NCBI RefSeq assembly: GCF_964199755.1
Contig: NC_133910.1
Span: 4,982,501 to 5,046,500 of the forward strand
DNA length: 64,000 bases
From: Larus michahellis
Lineage: Eukaryota > Chordata > Aves > Charadriiformes > Laridae
Direction: 5' to 3'
Shown one piece after another: positions 48,917 to 61,238 of this stretch. The notes beneath the pieces are model-generated. The model did no database searches and had not been told where the DNA came from. It was given only the letters and a program-made list of their open reading frames with translations. The translations under genes and the position numbers were made by a program. How positions within the stretch are numbered: position 1 is the stretch's first letter; every line of letters begins with the position of its first letter.

Positions 48917-49539
48917 AGTTCGGCGTGCCTGTGGCTGCAGCATCCCTTTTACGTTTCGGGAGCCGGCAGAACAGCCAGCTGTAGGCGTGCGTGTGTATAG
49001 GAGATGTGTGTGTACATTTAAATGTGCGTGTGTGCCTTGCAACGTACGTATGTATGTGAGTGCATGTGGAAACATGCTGGGGTGCGTTTATTATATATAT
49101 ATTTGGTGAAATGCCGGAGCTCGGCAAACTGGCTGAAAGTATATGCTCGCAGAAAAAGTTATGTAAACTTTTGCATAGGGAAATGGCAGTATCCTGGGGA
49201 GTTTCTTGATTTCTGTGTGTAAGGATTAAGGTGCAGATAGGAGAGAGAGCTCTTATGGTGGGTTTTTACCTAGTTTTCAGGTTGGAAAACTGTAGACAGA
49301 GTGTTTGAACGTAGCTTGTATGTATGTATGAAAACAAATGCATGTGTCTAGTGTGTGGCTGCAAAGAAATGCATATCTAAGGTCCTTATGTGATTTCCTT
49401 AGTTTTATTAGCTCTTTAGTGTACTTCACTGGTACCTTTTTAGATGCAATGTTAGCATGTGGTTTCCAAAAAGCTATAAAGGAACTTTTGGCTATTGTGA
49501 AACCTCAAATGAATCAAATGAGTTTATAAAGTTCCCAAC

Positions 49540-49559
49540 CCCTCGACACTCGTCGAGGG
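49540..49559. repeat. Short GC-rich hairpin in PAPPA intron 1
   Basis: CCCTCGAC (49540-49547) and GTCGAGGG (49552-49559) form a perfect 8-bp stem with an ACTC tetraloop. The stem contains CpGs in both arms and lies about 630 bases after the exon 1 donor. Confidence 0.65.
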
Positions 49560-49958
49560 CTGCGACTAGCACTGCAGCTAGAGGATGTGCTGAGTATTTT
49601 TGTCTCCCCTTAGCAATGGCAAGTGTAACACAAATGATTGTAAGGTCAAATAGCCCTATAAAATCATTTAGTACTCAAAGCAGCTACCAGTCTAAGCTGT
49701 CTGAGCTGAACAATAATGAGGAATATTGCACTTTTCTTATTTAAATTTTATGAGCCCATCATGAATTTGGGTCCTTTTCCCTGCGTTCGCTCCCTCTCCC
49801 CCTCCCTCCTGCCACCTCCCGCCCTCTCCCCGCTTTAGTGATAAAGTGCAGCAAAGTTGTCGTGAAATCGGATACTTTTCGGAGGGTTACAAACCCTTAT
49901 AAATGTCGCCACATCCATCTTTGCTCTGAAGGAAGTCATAGAAAATGGAAATGCCCTT

Positions 49959-50017
49959 AAAAAAAAAAAAAAAGAAAACAAGTCAGAAAGAGAAGGGGGG
50001 GGTGGGGGGGGGGGGGG
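49959..50017 (+). repeat. Poly-A then poly-G tract in PAPPA intron 1
   Basis: A run of 15 A (49959-49973) is followed within 22 bases by 8 G (49995-50002), one T and 14 G (50004-50017). Long poly-G runs are prone to quadruplex formation, to length variation and to sequencing error, so the exact length is uncertain. Confidence 0.85.
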
Positions 50018-51954
50018 AGAGGAAGACATGTTTTACAGTTCTTTTGGCAAGGAGATTCCCTGAAAGTACAAAGTTTCCATGTCCTAGGATGCCTTAAAGA
50101 GACAGGGAGGATTTCCCCTTTCCCTTTAACTGGAGTCACTTCCCACCAGAAGGCAGCGGCTGCTGGTGCCGGTGGTTTGGTGGCTGCTCCCCCAGCCCAG
50201 CTCGCCTCTCCCTGCCACCCCCGTCTCCTCCAGCTCCGCTGCCCCGTCCCCGCGCCACTGTCCTCTCCCGGGAAAGTTGCTTTGTCCTAAGGAAAACAAA
50301 AACCGAGATGAAACTCGGCAGTGCGTTTCCTTAACTTTCCCCAATCCCAGCTGCTCTGCTGGCTCGCGAGGAGGGGGACGTGGGCTGTGTGTGGCTGCGG
50401 GGTGGGCAGGAGATGCCGGGCATGGGCTGGTCCCTTGTGCCTTCAGTAGGATGGGCAGATGAGTTGATTTCATAGGTGAAATAGATTATTACTTGCTTTG
50501 TTTCCCCTGGCTTTCTCATACTCCACTCTCCTGGTTCCCAATCTGAACTTAAACCTCAGGGCTCAAAGTGCTTCCCTTTCAAGTTAGGAAGGGTAGAATT
50601 TGGGTTTACACCGACCTCATCAGTGGCAAAACACTATCGGTGTGTTTTTTAATGTGTTTAATCCAACACCTAAGACCCCGTGTTTGCCTTTGGTGCAAAT
50701 ATCTCTCATTCACACAATAGGGAACCTCTACAAACACACACAAAGATCATTTGTAGTAAAATACTTTAATTGGATGGGGGAGGTTGGGTTGTTGCCTGTA
50801 TGAAACACTTGACCCATTTTATGCATGGAAATAACATTCCACTGTGAAAAATGAAAAGAAATGCCCCAGTTTAGCACTGTAGAGCTTGCAGCTCAGCTCG
50901 GGAGGACTTTGTGATTTTTATTTTATTTTTCAGCTCCCCTTCCCCCCCTCACACGCACTCTTGAAGAGGAGCCAGGTTTGGCTCTGTGTGTAAACACCTG
51001 GAAGAGGTCCAAGAGGAACTCACTCGGAGTATCCTCCGCACACCACAGCCTCCCAGACCTGCAGCAAGCTTAGGGAGAGATTACGCTTCCCTCAATGAGG
51101 AAATCAAGGGTTCTGGCTGCCAAAACTCTTGGCTTTCTCATTTTCACTGTTTTGGGATGTGACAGACTCGGGAGCCCTGTTCTGCTGTTGAAGTTGCATC
51201 TGTAGGACCCCACTGAAATCAAGAGCCCTTCTGGGCGTTTGGGGGGCCAGGGACTGGGTCAAACATGCCGACAGTGCCAGAAGTGAGTTTCTCCCCAACT
51301 TCCATCCCAGTTGCAATGTGGGAAACTGTGTGACTGTATAGATCTGAGGGAGAGGGCAAGATGGAGTGGAAGACACCTCTTTTTTGGAGTCCTCCTTGTA
51401 TCTTCGTCTACTTTCTGCCCCCACCCTCTGCCTGTGTTGACTGCTCCCCTTCCATTCCCCCTTGCTGGCATGTAAGCAGTCACTGCAAGTCCTGTAGGAG
51501 CCACATGTGTGCCTACAGGGGAAGCCTGTTTGTGTCTGTTAAAAATCTCATGTAGGACCCAAGTTGTTATCAGCTTCTGTGCCTGAGCCCTGATATAACG
51601 GAGCTCTTCTGCTAATCCAGGCTACAGGAGTTTCTGTTTCTGTCTGGAGCCAACTCTCCTTACGTCACCCTCTGCTGCAGTATTCAATTTGTTTTCATAA
51701 ATGGCTAATTTTACAGCGCTGTTAAGTGGGTTCGTCATTGTGCCGGGCCATGCCCTGTCTCTGATGATAGGCAGCCCTTGGTGCCAGGCTCTGCCAATTT
51801 TCACGCTGGTTGGCAGTGATGTTATTGCTGCCCTGTTTGACTTCACTGATATCTGTTCTGGCATTTGTCAGGGAAAGCTGTTGGGAAACTAGAAGTCTGA
51901 CCCATTGATCTGTGTTACGCAAAAGCTCAGAAGCGTTTTGGGAGCTGGGCTGTG

Positions 51955-52050
51955 CTCCATTGGTGCGGCTCCCGCCGTGCGGCTCTCCGGCGCGGGCAGC
52001 TCTCGGCTCGTGCATACTTGCCTCCCTCCCCGGGCCGCATAGTTCTTGGA
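51955..52050. promoter_or_regulatory. Small CpG cluster inside PAPPA intron 1
   Basis: About eleven CpGs fall in roughly 80 bases (GTGCGGCTCC, CGCCGTGCGG, CTCCGGCGCG and GGGCCGC are visible parts). It is too short for a standard CpG island. It may mark an intronic enhancer or an alternative promoter about 3 kb into the intron. Confidence 0.35.
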
Positions 52051-54939
52051 CAAACACTCCGTGGATGTGCGTACCTACCACACAGCACAGTACATCCCTC
52101 TTACAAACACACACATGCGCGCATGGTATTAATCATTCACATTTGTGCGCTTTCCCCCGTCGAGTCTTTGAATGCATCTCTAGTTGTGAAGGAAGGAGTT
52201 AAGGTCCAGACTGTAGTCGAGTTAGGTAATACACATGCCATGCAAAATAAGACGCTTCAAAGCACCGTTGACCTTGCTTCTGTTGTAATCAAAGATATTT
52301 CAGTTCTACTGTGGAAATGCCACTCCATCCTAAGAAACAGGATCCTCCTGAGTCCCTGTCAGTGTGTTTTTCAGTATATGGCTCAGGAGCGGGATAGCTC
52401 ATGTTTTCACAAGAGTGAGATGTTGACTCTTTAGTGGCTGGGAGCTGAGAGGAGCGGGATGAATGATCGGCAGCGGGAGTAAGAAGGCGTGCCTGCTCTG
52501 AAAAGTGAAAGTTATTTGTGTTTTGTTTTGGTTTTTTTTCCCTTCCCGCTTTCATTCTCCTCTGTCTCTCTATTCCTCCGCCTGCCAACAGAGAGCACGA
52601 TCCCAACTTAATAAAGCTTCATATGTAAGGGAGTGCCTATGTTTTCCCAACTTCAGTCCTTGGTGAACATAAAACTGCAGCAGAATCCAAAGGGAAAGAA
52701 ATGCCAAAAGCATCACAGTGGAGCTCACTTAAAGCCACAGCTCTTGCGTGTAAGAGACTGAGAAACATCTGGGTTGGGGTCCAATAATTGGGCAATTATA
52801 AAGATATGTAATTGACACTGCGTAAGTCTGTTGCCTCCACAGGGTTTAAAAATATATGTTTACTTTTGGGGGTTAATTTGGTTCCCTTCTGAAGTTTTGG
52901 AGTCTGATATTGAATTAATACACGTCTGGTAGAATCGGTGAGCTGCGTCCTGTCCTCGGAGCTGATCCTCATAGAGGATGTGTTGGGAACTTGAGGACAT
53001 CTTCAATAGAGGGTTTACTCTGAGATTCACTGGCGTTAAAATGATCGGTAGATAGATATGCAGCGTTTTCTCATCTTCGACAACCTGTTGTCTTTTAATT
53101 GCATGAATTTCCTTATTTTGATCGGGAATGAAGTCCTAGAATGAAGGACTATAGAGTAAGTCAAACAGAAGCCTGCAGTTCAGTTGTTTAATTAGCGCTG
53201 GCACGTGCCAGGTCCCATGGAGATGGGCAGAGTGGGGTGACGGCTAGACCAAAGCGACAGGAGCTTGAACACCTGCCCAGATGCTCCTCCAGGGTGACGA
53301 GCCACCAATACACCATTGCTGAAGGCTACAGGTAGCTGTGTGGTTTTGGCTTCCCCGTAGATGGATTCAAATGATTAGCCACGTCATGATTATGGATCTG
53401 GATAAGACATGACTAATAGGCCACTGAAAAAATACGGCATAGCTTGTCATTTACTAAAATTTGCGTTCGAACACCACATTTCCTTCAGCTTGCAGAAGCT
53501 GGGACAAGAGTCAGAAGCTGGAAAAGAAAAAGATTTTTCTTTCCGTAAGACTTCCAATTTTAACTCGTCTTTTGACCAGGTACACACTGAAGTCAGAACA
53601 GCACAGTTAGAAGAAAGTTGTGGGTTTTTTTTCTTAAAGCACTTGCATGTAGGCTGCTCTAATTAATAAAATGGTAATAAAAGAAAGAGAGAAATTTGAC
53701 TCTGTGTGTGTGAAGGATTGTAAATTTAGGTTCCTAAATGAGGTCTGGCTGTTTCCTGTAGGCACGGAGATGTGTCTCAGGCTGAGCTCACCTCTCCAAT
53801 CTTTATTTCAGCCTGATTTATTTCAAGCCAGGCTCTTTCAGTTAGAAAAACTCACGTGAGGCAAAAAGCAAGCTGAGGGGATGGTGTTTGGAGAGCGAGC
53901 GGCCGTGGGGCTCTCCTCAGGGATTTGGGGAGACGTCTGGAGAAGCGCAGAGCAGAGCTGCAGCACGAGGGCCTCTGTGGTGAGGGTGAGAAGAAACCCT
54001 TGGAGAGCGTTCGCACGCTAAGCCGTCACGGAAAGACAGACCTGGTTGGTGATTCAGATGCCAGAAAGTTTTCACATCAGGTTGAAGCTGCTCTCCAGGT
54101 CCCCATGTCGCCTCTCCGCATGGCATCAGGGAACATTACAGATGGCCGCACTGAGCAGAGGTGGAGGTGCCCACTATCAGCCAAACGTGGCGTAATGAGG
54201 GATGCACTTAAATCCCAAATCCCAGAGGTCTCACTGAGTGCTGGAGCAGCTGGGAGGAGTGGTGCTGGCTCCCTGGGGACCCTAACCCCAAACACCCCCA
54301 CAAAGGTAGGTGCCTCTCACCTTTCTCGCGAAGACAGGACAGGTCTCCGCTTTCAAGAAGGGCCTCGGAGTCCGGTGGTGCTGCTCCCACGAGCTTGGTG
54401 TGTTCGTTAGCCTTTGCCAAGGGCGGGAGAGATCCTTGTCCGGGTGCATTCAACAGCAAAGAGCTGAAGCGCTGGCGGGCAGCTCCCTGGTGACTGGGCC
54501 CCGACGCCGGTACAAGGCAGCAGGGGCACGCCAGCTGGGTGGAGCAGGGATTTTGCGTGGAGAAATGCCTCCTTTGGAGCCCAGGTCTGGCTGGGTCAGG
54601 ACAGAGGTGCCAGGCTCTTCAGGTCTGTCGCAAGAGAGGTGCAGCCCCAATGCCTGCCCGAGCAGCTCTAACACAAAAATACTGCAGGACCAACGGGTTT
54701 CAGGTGCTCTCAAGACCAGGGGATTAACTGAGCGCTTTCGCGTTGGATTTCCATTGCTCGTGCTGGCCTGAGCCTGAAAAAAGAGCCAAAATATAGTGGC
54801 TTTTTTCAAAAAGACATATTGAAAAAACAAAAATAAACCCTTCTGTGACTGGGGTCAAATGAAATGTTCCCGTATAATAGTTTTGCTTCCAATTTTAGCC
54901 ATTGTTTTATCAGCTCCTCTTTTCTGTTCTCTGATAGAA

Positions 54940-55170
54940 ATCATAGGAGCAGAAGCAGAGAGGGGACCACCTGGGTTGCCCAATTCAGTCTCCTGCAGTG
55001 TCAAGGATATAACAGCAGATAATTAGTCCAAACATTCACAGAATAACCACTTTGTAGGTTCTGATATAGCACAGGCCACAGAAAATTTCCCAGTGCTCTA
55101 CTATAAACCAAAGATCTTTAGCTAAGACCAAGAGTCACCACTATAATGTAAGACAGGAAAAGAGAAGGAA
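54940..55170 (-). repeat. Possible degraded CR1/L3-type 3' end, reverse orientation
   Basis: The + strand reads like the complement of an old CR1 tail. It has 'GAAATCATAGGAGCAG', 'AGAGGGGACCACC', a 'CAGTCTCCTGCAGTG' stretch and 'ATATAGCACAGGCCACAGAAA', phrases typical of the terminal part of sauropsid CR1 copies read backwards. The match is broken and I cannot align it continuously, so the family call is tentative. Confidence 0.35.
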
Positions 55171-56537
55171 CAGATTGACAACATCTTAAGTACCTAAAAT
55201 CCAAAGCATTGGTTTAGAAAAGTGCTGACTATGAGAAAGACAAACATTTGCTGGTAAAAGATATCAGCTTTCTTATTTTCAGAAAGTTAAAAAAGAATCA
55301 GGTGTTTTGACAGTTATGAAACTTCTATTGAAATTTTAAGTTAGAATATTTGCCAAAACTGATCCTTTCCCACAGATAGTCTGTTTTGATTAATTTCCCT
55401 TTTTCCTGAGAAAAATATTTTATCAAACATTTCCCACCCTTCTCTGGTCTTAGTCTGTGTGGCAGTTCCTACGTCCCGTCACAGTAAGAATGAACGCATT
55501 TACTTTTTTATGCTTCTTACTTCTTCAAATTTTGTAGTCCAGATTATTTTGCAAATGGATCAGAAAAGTCTTCTTTGATCAAAATCCTCTACATTTTTCT
55601 CTCAGCTATATCACATAGTCTAATATCATCTTTCTCTTCATTTAATCTCCTCTGTCAATACTACCAAATTTTTCATCTAATACTGTCTTTACGTGATCAG
55701 TACGTATTACTCTTTGTATTTCAAATATACAAAATCTATTGGACTTTTCTGTTTCCTAGGTTCTCGGCATTTGCTTCATGCATTGTTCTGAGCACAGAGC
55801 AATTGACTCTGCTGTCCTTTTTGTTTCTTTGTTTGTTTTTTCCCCAAAATGAGACTTCTAAAAATGAAGGTGTACCTTTCTCCTGACCTTACACTTACAT
55901 TGCTCTATGGGCATTTCCCTACCTTGGGGTAGCTGACATCTGGATGTGATTCTTCGTTTTATTTCAGCTTTCCGTGGAGAAGAAATGCTTGATTGTTCTC
56001 TATTTCTGCTTGGCCCTACATTTCTCTTCATTTTCTCTGGTGTGAGCATGCATGCACATACACACACAATTTCCAAAGCACCTTTGATTTTTTTTTCCCA
56101 GATCAATAGAGCATTTAAACTCCAATGATCAAGGAAGAGCAGCTTGTTTATTTCCCCACATATTCTGACACAAGTGGCAGATCTTGTAAACTGCTTTGAT
56201 TTGATGCTAGTGCCTATTATAAAGTTTACTCTCCCCAAAGCCATCCATGAAGTCAAAGTGCTCTTGCTCTGAACATAAGCAGAGCAGAACTGAAAAAGGC
56301 AAGTTAAAAAGAGAACAAGAGTGAACATCTTATCCCAGAATTTTGCTTTCTACTATAGCTGTTCATAGTGATCAGAACAGTTTGCTTAGTTGAGGACTGT
56401 TCAACATCTAGAAGGCTGCCAGCACCAAGTGAGGGTGCGGTATGTATCACAGTTAAAACTGTGAACAAATATAAATACAAGTCAGATTATCCCTTGGTGA
56501 GAATGGGGCTGGATTCATGGTGTTAGCTTTACGCAGG

Positions 56538-56602
56538 CAGCATGGATTTGATCCTAAACCTGTTCAAGATCATGAAAAAATTCCATTGACCTTGGCTGAC
56601 TC
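56538..56602. repeat. Possible ancient repeat relic
   Basis: 'GGATTTGATCCTAAACC' followed by 'AAATTCCATTGACCTTGG' resembles the 'aggatttggccc ... cccattgacttcaatggg' phrases of an old sauropsid interspersed repeat. It is short and diverged. Confidence 0.35.
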
Positions 56603-59304
56603 TGGCTAACACTCTGATTTCAGAGAGTCTTCTGCATCCCTCCTCTACAGCCCAGACCCTTCCATGGTCCTTGCTTTTAACATCCTTTATTTTGCTGTCC
56701 TTTCTTGCTTTGGATACAAGAGAAGAAAAATTGCGAAGCCCTAACGTCAGAGAAGTTGGCCAGGGGAAGGGGACATGTTTATTTTAGTTGTTTTTGCTAT
56801 ACGCCAAATCCCACTTTGGCCTCTGTCTCTTTCAACCTTTCTCTTCTATTTTTCAGTGTTAAAACTGAAAACTGTTTTGAGCGCTTACTCAAAACATGCT
56901 GTCCGGTTTTCTGTTTTGCTGGGTGATGTAAGCGTGTAACTTTCCCATCCAATCCCTCCACCCTCTCTTATCACCATCCTCGTCTCAGTTCTTTCTCTAC
57001 TATCTGGTGTCCTTGATTCCCCCGTCTTTCCCTTCTTCCTGCTCCGCACAGTCGCTGGTTTCCTCCTGTGCCGTGGGTAACCCTGCGCTCGCTGTAGTTC
57101 TCCTCTTCTTTTGCCGCAGGAGGGTGGTGTCCCCTCCTTGCAGACCAAGGGTGGCCACCAGGTTGGTGGCTTCAGCCAACTCGTGTTGGAAGTGCTGTGG
57201 GAACAGAGGGTAAGCAGGCGGTGTGTTTGTGCGCTTAGTCAGGCATATGCTCATGCATATTTTCCGGGAATCACTGATATTGTTCTGTTTAATATCCATT
57301 CTAGCGGTACACAAACAAGGAGCGAGCGGTTTCTCACAAAGAGGGAGAGAGGGTGAAGTGAAACTGAGAAGCATCTGGAATTGGCCTGGTGAAGCAGCAT
57401 CTGAGAGATATGATACCAGCTCATGAAAGCAAAAGAATTGCAGTGTTAGAGAAGAAAACCACTCTGTTCTTTGCTGATTAACTCCTGGGGTCTGGTAGGC
57501 TTTCCTTGAGTCTTCCTTTTGAGTGATACTTAGGGCTCTTTTATCTCTTCTCCTTCCTCCCCTCTGCTGTGTTTTTCCTCCTTTTCCTTATCTAATTTAT
57601 TGTCTCTTTATTTGCTTTAAATCACTTTCCCATATGGATTTCTCTCCTCTGACCCATCTTCCCCTCCCTCGTCTGATTCCCGGGAGTCTTCTGTCGTCAT
57701 GGAACTGGGAGAAGAGCAGCCCTGTTCCCGACACCGAGCATCAGCTGCAGGCTCCTTTCCTCCTTCGCTTTCCTCCTTGCCTATTCTCTGCTGTTAGTGT
57801 TGGAAGCATATTCACAAAGATCATCCATTGGATTGAGGAAAGAGATCTTATCGCCATTATTTTGTTTGTTTTATTTAAGACGGGGAAAGAAATGGAAAGG
57901 AAAGGCCTTCACTGTTACCAGTGTTACTGAGTTTTGAATGTAGGGGTTTTTTTTTCTCCTGTTCTAATATATCCTAGTACGGTTATTTTTGTTTATCATT
58001 GCAGTAAGATTGCGGTTTTTCTAGTCCTGATAACTGCCTCAAAACATCCTGCTGATGGTGGTGATAAGTTTCTCAGGCGTGAGAGAACATTGCCCTTAAA
58101 ATCGGGGAAACTGAGGAATGGAGGGATGCTCAAAATTTGGCAGTGTGTTGGTGACAGAGCTAGAAACAAATCCCCGCAGGCTTGGCCTTTTGTTAAACTC
58201 TTGGGTTTTTTTAGGGGCGATGATAGTTATTCCTCAGCCGGGGTTGTTTTCCATGTGAAGTCAGCACACCCTAATTCCTCTAGGATGTTTCCTTGGAGCT
58301 GCTGACGGTTCTTCGCTGGCTAATTGTTGTACTGAGCTGATGGTGGTTATGAAGCCTTTCACCTGGTGTCACACTCTCGAAAGCACTGGCAATACGGGGG
58401 ATGGGTGAAGAAGGCAGCTGGCACTTGTGACATGAGCTCTTTGGAGATGGCAGAAAGTCAGATGGTCTGGAATTAATATCTCTGACCTAGAGATGCTGCT
58501 GAGGTTTGAATCAGCATGAATTATTGTATTTCTCAATTGGAACAGCGTATGCAGCCCATAATGGGAGAGAAAAGCAAATATCACTGAAGCCCCTTAGTTC
58601 AGAGTGCTCTTATTTAAATTCGAATACTTTGATATTTTTGATACGTCTGCACATTGATTAATATATTGACTTGCTGAAACAGCTTGTAAAATATGTAAGT
58701 TGTAACTGCTAAGCATGTTCCTAGGAAATGCTGAAAATCTGTCTCTGGATATCTCAGGTTATTAATTAAGGGCAAAAAGAACTCATTTCCCCTATAGTTA
58801 AATACGGAGCAGGTGAGTGGTTGCAGAAGGGGCTCTGCGCACAGCATGTTAGTGCCCCAGGCTGTTGTGGGGAGGGATCATCATCTAGTGCACGCTCCAT
58901 GGCTAAACAACCCGTGTTTCTGTCGGGAGCATCACCAGGGAGGCTGTACATCGTACAATCCACGCAATTTTGTTCTCAATTCAGCAGCATCTGTGCTTGT
59001 ACAGACTGAGGTGCTAAGGCTGAAATCTGGAGCTCGCATTACTACTGTCTTACATCGCATCTGTCCTGCGGATAAACAGAGCAGCCTCTCTGAGGTCAGA
59101 ACAGCACCTTTCACCAGTGATAATTTAATGGGAATTATTTTCAGCGTAAACTAGGCAAGAATTGGAAGCCTCCTGTGCTGTAGCTCATGAATGGAGATGT
59201 TCAGGGAGAAAAGGAGTACTGGGAGAAAAAGCAAATGTTAACTAAATGCATTACGCACACGATTTTGAAACATGTACTTGGCAGGGGGAAGGGCGAGCAG
59301 TACA

Positions 59305-59372
59305 AGCCAGATTCTGCTGTTGAACACACCAATGTAAACCTAGAGTAACTCCTTTGGAGAGGAAATCAGGGG
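59305..59372. repeat. Relic of an ancient palindromic sauropsid repeat (MITE-like)
   Basis: The order 'CCAGATTCTGCTGTT', 'ACACCAATGTAAACCT', 'GAGTAACTCC' and 'AATCAGG' follows a well-known diverged repeat of turtle, crocodile and bird DNA built from motifs for TTACACTGGTGTAAAT and GAGTAACTCC. It is a short remnant, recognised from memory of the motif only. I do not give a family name. Confidence 0.45.
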
Positions 59373-60115
59373 GGCTGCTCCAGACCGATGAACATGTCGA
59401 ATCTGAGGCAGGGACAGAGTGTGGAATGGGGAAAATGAACCAGCTGAGAAGTGGATGTCATGGAGAACAACCTCCAACCACCGTCACTGCTGTCGATGGT
59501 TTAATTTGGGTGTGGAATGGTTATGGTGATGCAGTGGGAAACATTTGTACAATGTGGGGTTGTTTTTACTTTTTGGAGCATTTTCTGTGTATACCTATCG
59601 TAATCCCTCTAGACTGTGAAATTAGGCCATATACCGTTTTTACAGTGAGCCCTTTGTGTTTCTGCAGCAAACACTTCTGAACTCTGCTCTCCAGCCTTGT
59701 GGCCCCAAACTCCTTCACCCCCTCGCGTACCGTCCCATCTCCAGCAATAATATCCCCTCCTCTGTTTGTAAACAAACACCCTCAGAGGAAGTTCAGAGGA
59801 AGAAAAGTTAGTTAATGAAAATCAACCATGCGCTCAGGTCCAGGCGGTGGGTTGGAGCCAGCAGGGTTGCTGGATGTTTCCTACTCTGCATCTGCTTGTA
59901 GGAGTTTTCTTTGATGAGATGTCTGCCTGTCTGTCTAACTGCGCGTCTTTCTCTTCATTTCCCTTCGTCACGGAAAATATGAAAAAAGAGGGAGTAAAAG
60001 TATAGCCTCAATTTGTTTTAAAATCGGTATGGACAGTATTTGGGAACCCTGAGCGGGGAGGCTAGCTGCAGTGAACTTGTAGAATTTCTTCTCGATTAAT
60101 CCACTGATTTTTGTC

Positions 60116-60148
<33 letters not shown>

Positions 60149-60152
60149 CACT
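60116..60152 (+). repeat. Poly-T tract in PAPPA intron 1
   Basis: Eight T, one C and 19 T (60116-60143), followed by a short A-run. It could be the poly-A end of an old retroposed sequence on the minus strand, but I recognise no body attached to it. Confidence 0.8.
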
Positions 60153-61167
60153 GAAATCTAGATTCTGGCTCCTGGCAAAACTGTTGCTCTCGAGTTGCGC
60201 AAAAGCTGTAAGAGGACTAAAATAGCCCAAAGGATAATTGTCCTACTGTAGTCTGAGCACGAGGCTGATACAACTGGTGTTGCACATCACCCTCACAGAA
60301 CCACCAGCTTAAGGAGATAGGAGTGAACAGGACCCAAGGAAGCAGATAACACGGGGCTTTGTGGTCACCATGAGCTCTGAAGCAAGGGACAGATTGGCAT
60401 GGTAATGGTGCTGTCACCTGAAAAGCACAAAATGCTTTAACTTGCTCCAGAGGTCCCCCAAACCCCTTACAGCATGGGGGAACCCAGGAAATGGCCCATT
60501 TTCTTGTGGCTGCTCCGAGGTTGTACCTTTAGTACTGCACCTTGGTGGTCTCAGATGGGAGGTGAGGGAATTATGTGTTTGTTCCCTTACGGGAGACACT
60601 GGGATTGTCTTAAAAGCCTTTCTGGCTATTCGAAATGCATGGGTAAGATCATCAAATAAAGAAAAGCTCTGGGAGCGAGGGTCAGGGCTGTGGTTTCCCA
60701 CTTGCGCGGAGTTGTGGTATGAATGCGGTGCTGGTGTCACCCTCCCAGGCTCTCCCCCTCTTCCATAAGGAGCGTCTTTGGAAATTGGGAATAAGGGAGT
60801 TTTTACAGATATGATAGATGTGAAAGTTGTGGCCACGCTTCCAGTTCTAAGAGCCTTGAAGGTTTAGATGTATTACAAAAGGTTTCCAGTGCTGGCAGAA
60901 TCTCCGTACCTTAAAATGGGATGGTTTAAAATAGTCTTATCTGTTGCTTTTTGTTGAAAGAGCAGTTTCTCTTATTGTACAAATATTTTCTGGCATGTAA
61001 TTAATTGCCTTATCTGTAAGACTATTCCGGTGTGGTCTCTCCACCTCCCACCCCAACGAGGGAGAAAGACAATCAGAAATGAGCATTTTATATTGCAGCA
61101 TGGACAACGTTTATCAGTTGTTGCACAATCCCTTTGCTTGTGAACAGATTAAATAAAGGGGCAGAAG

Positions 61168-61238
61168 TGGACCTGATTTATACTGGTGTGAGCTTCCTCC
61201 AAGAATTTCAGGGTGTAACTGTCAACAGTTTCTCCTAG
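61168..61238. repeat. Second relic of the same ancient palindromic repeat
   Basis: 'GGACCTGATTTATACTGGTGTGAG' is split here as GGACCTGATTTA and TACTGGTGTGAG; it is followed by 'TCAGGGTGTAACTG', the same motif set as the relic at 59.3 kb. About 70 bases are recognisable. Recognition rests on motif order, not an alignment. Confidence 0.4.
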
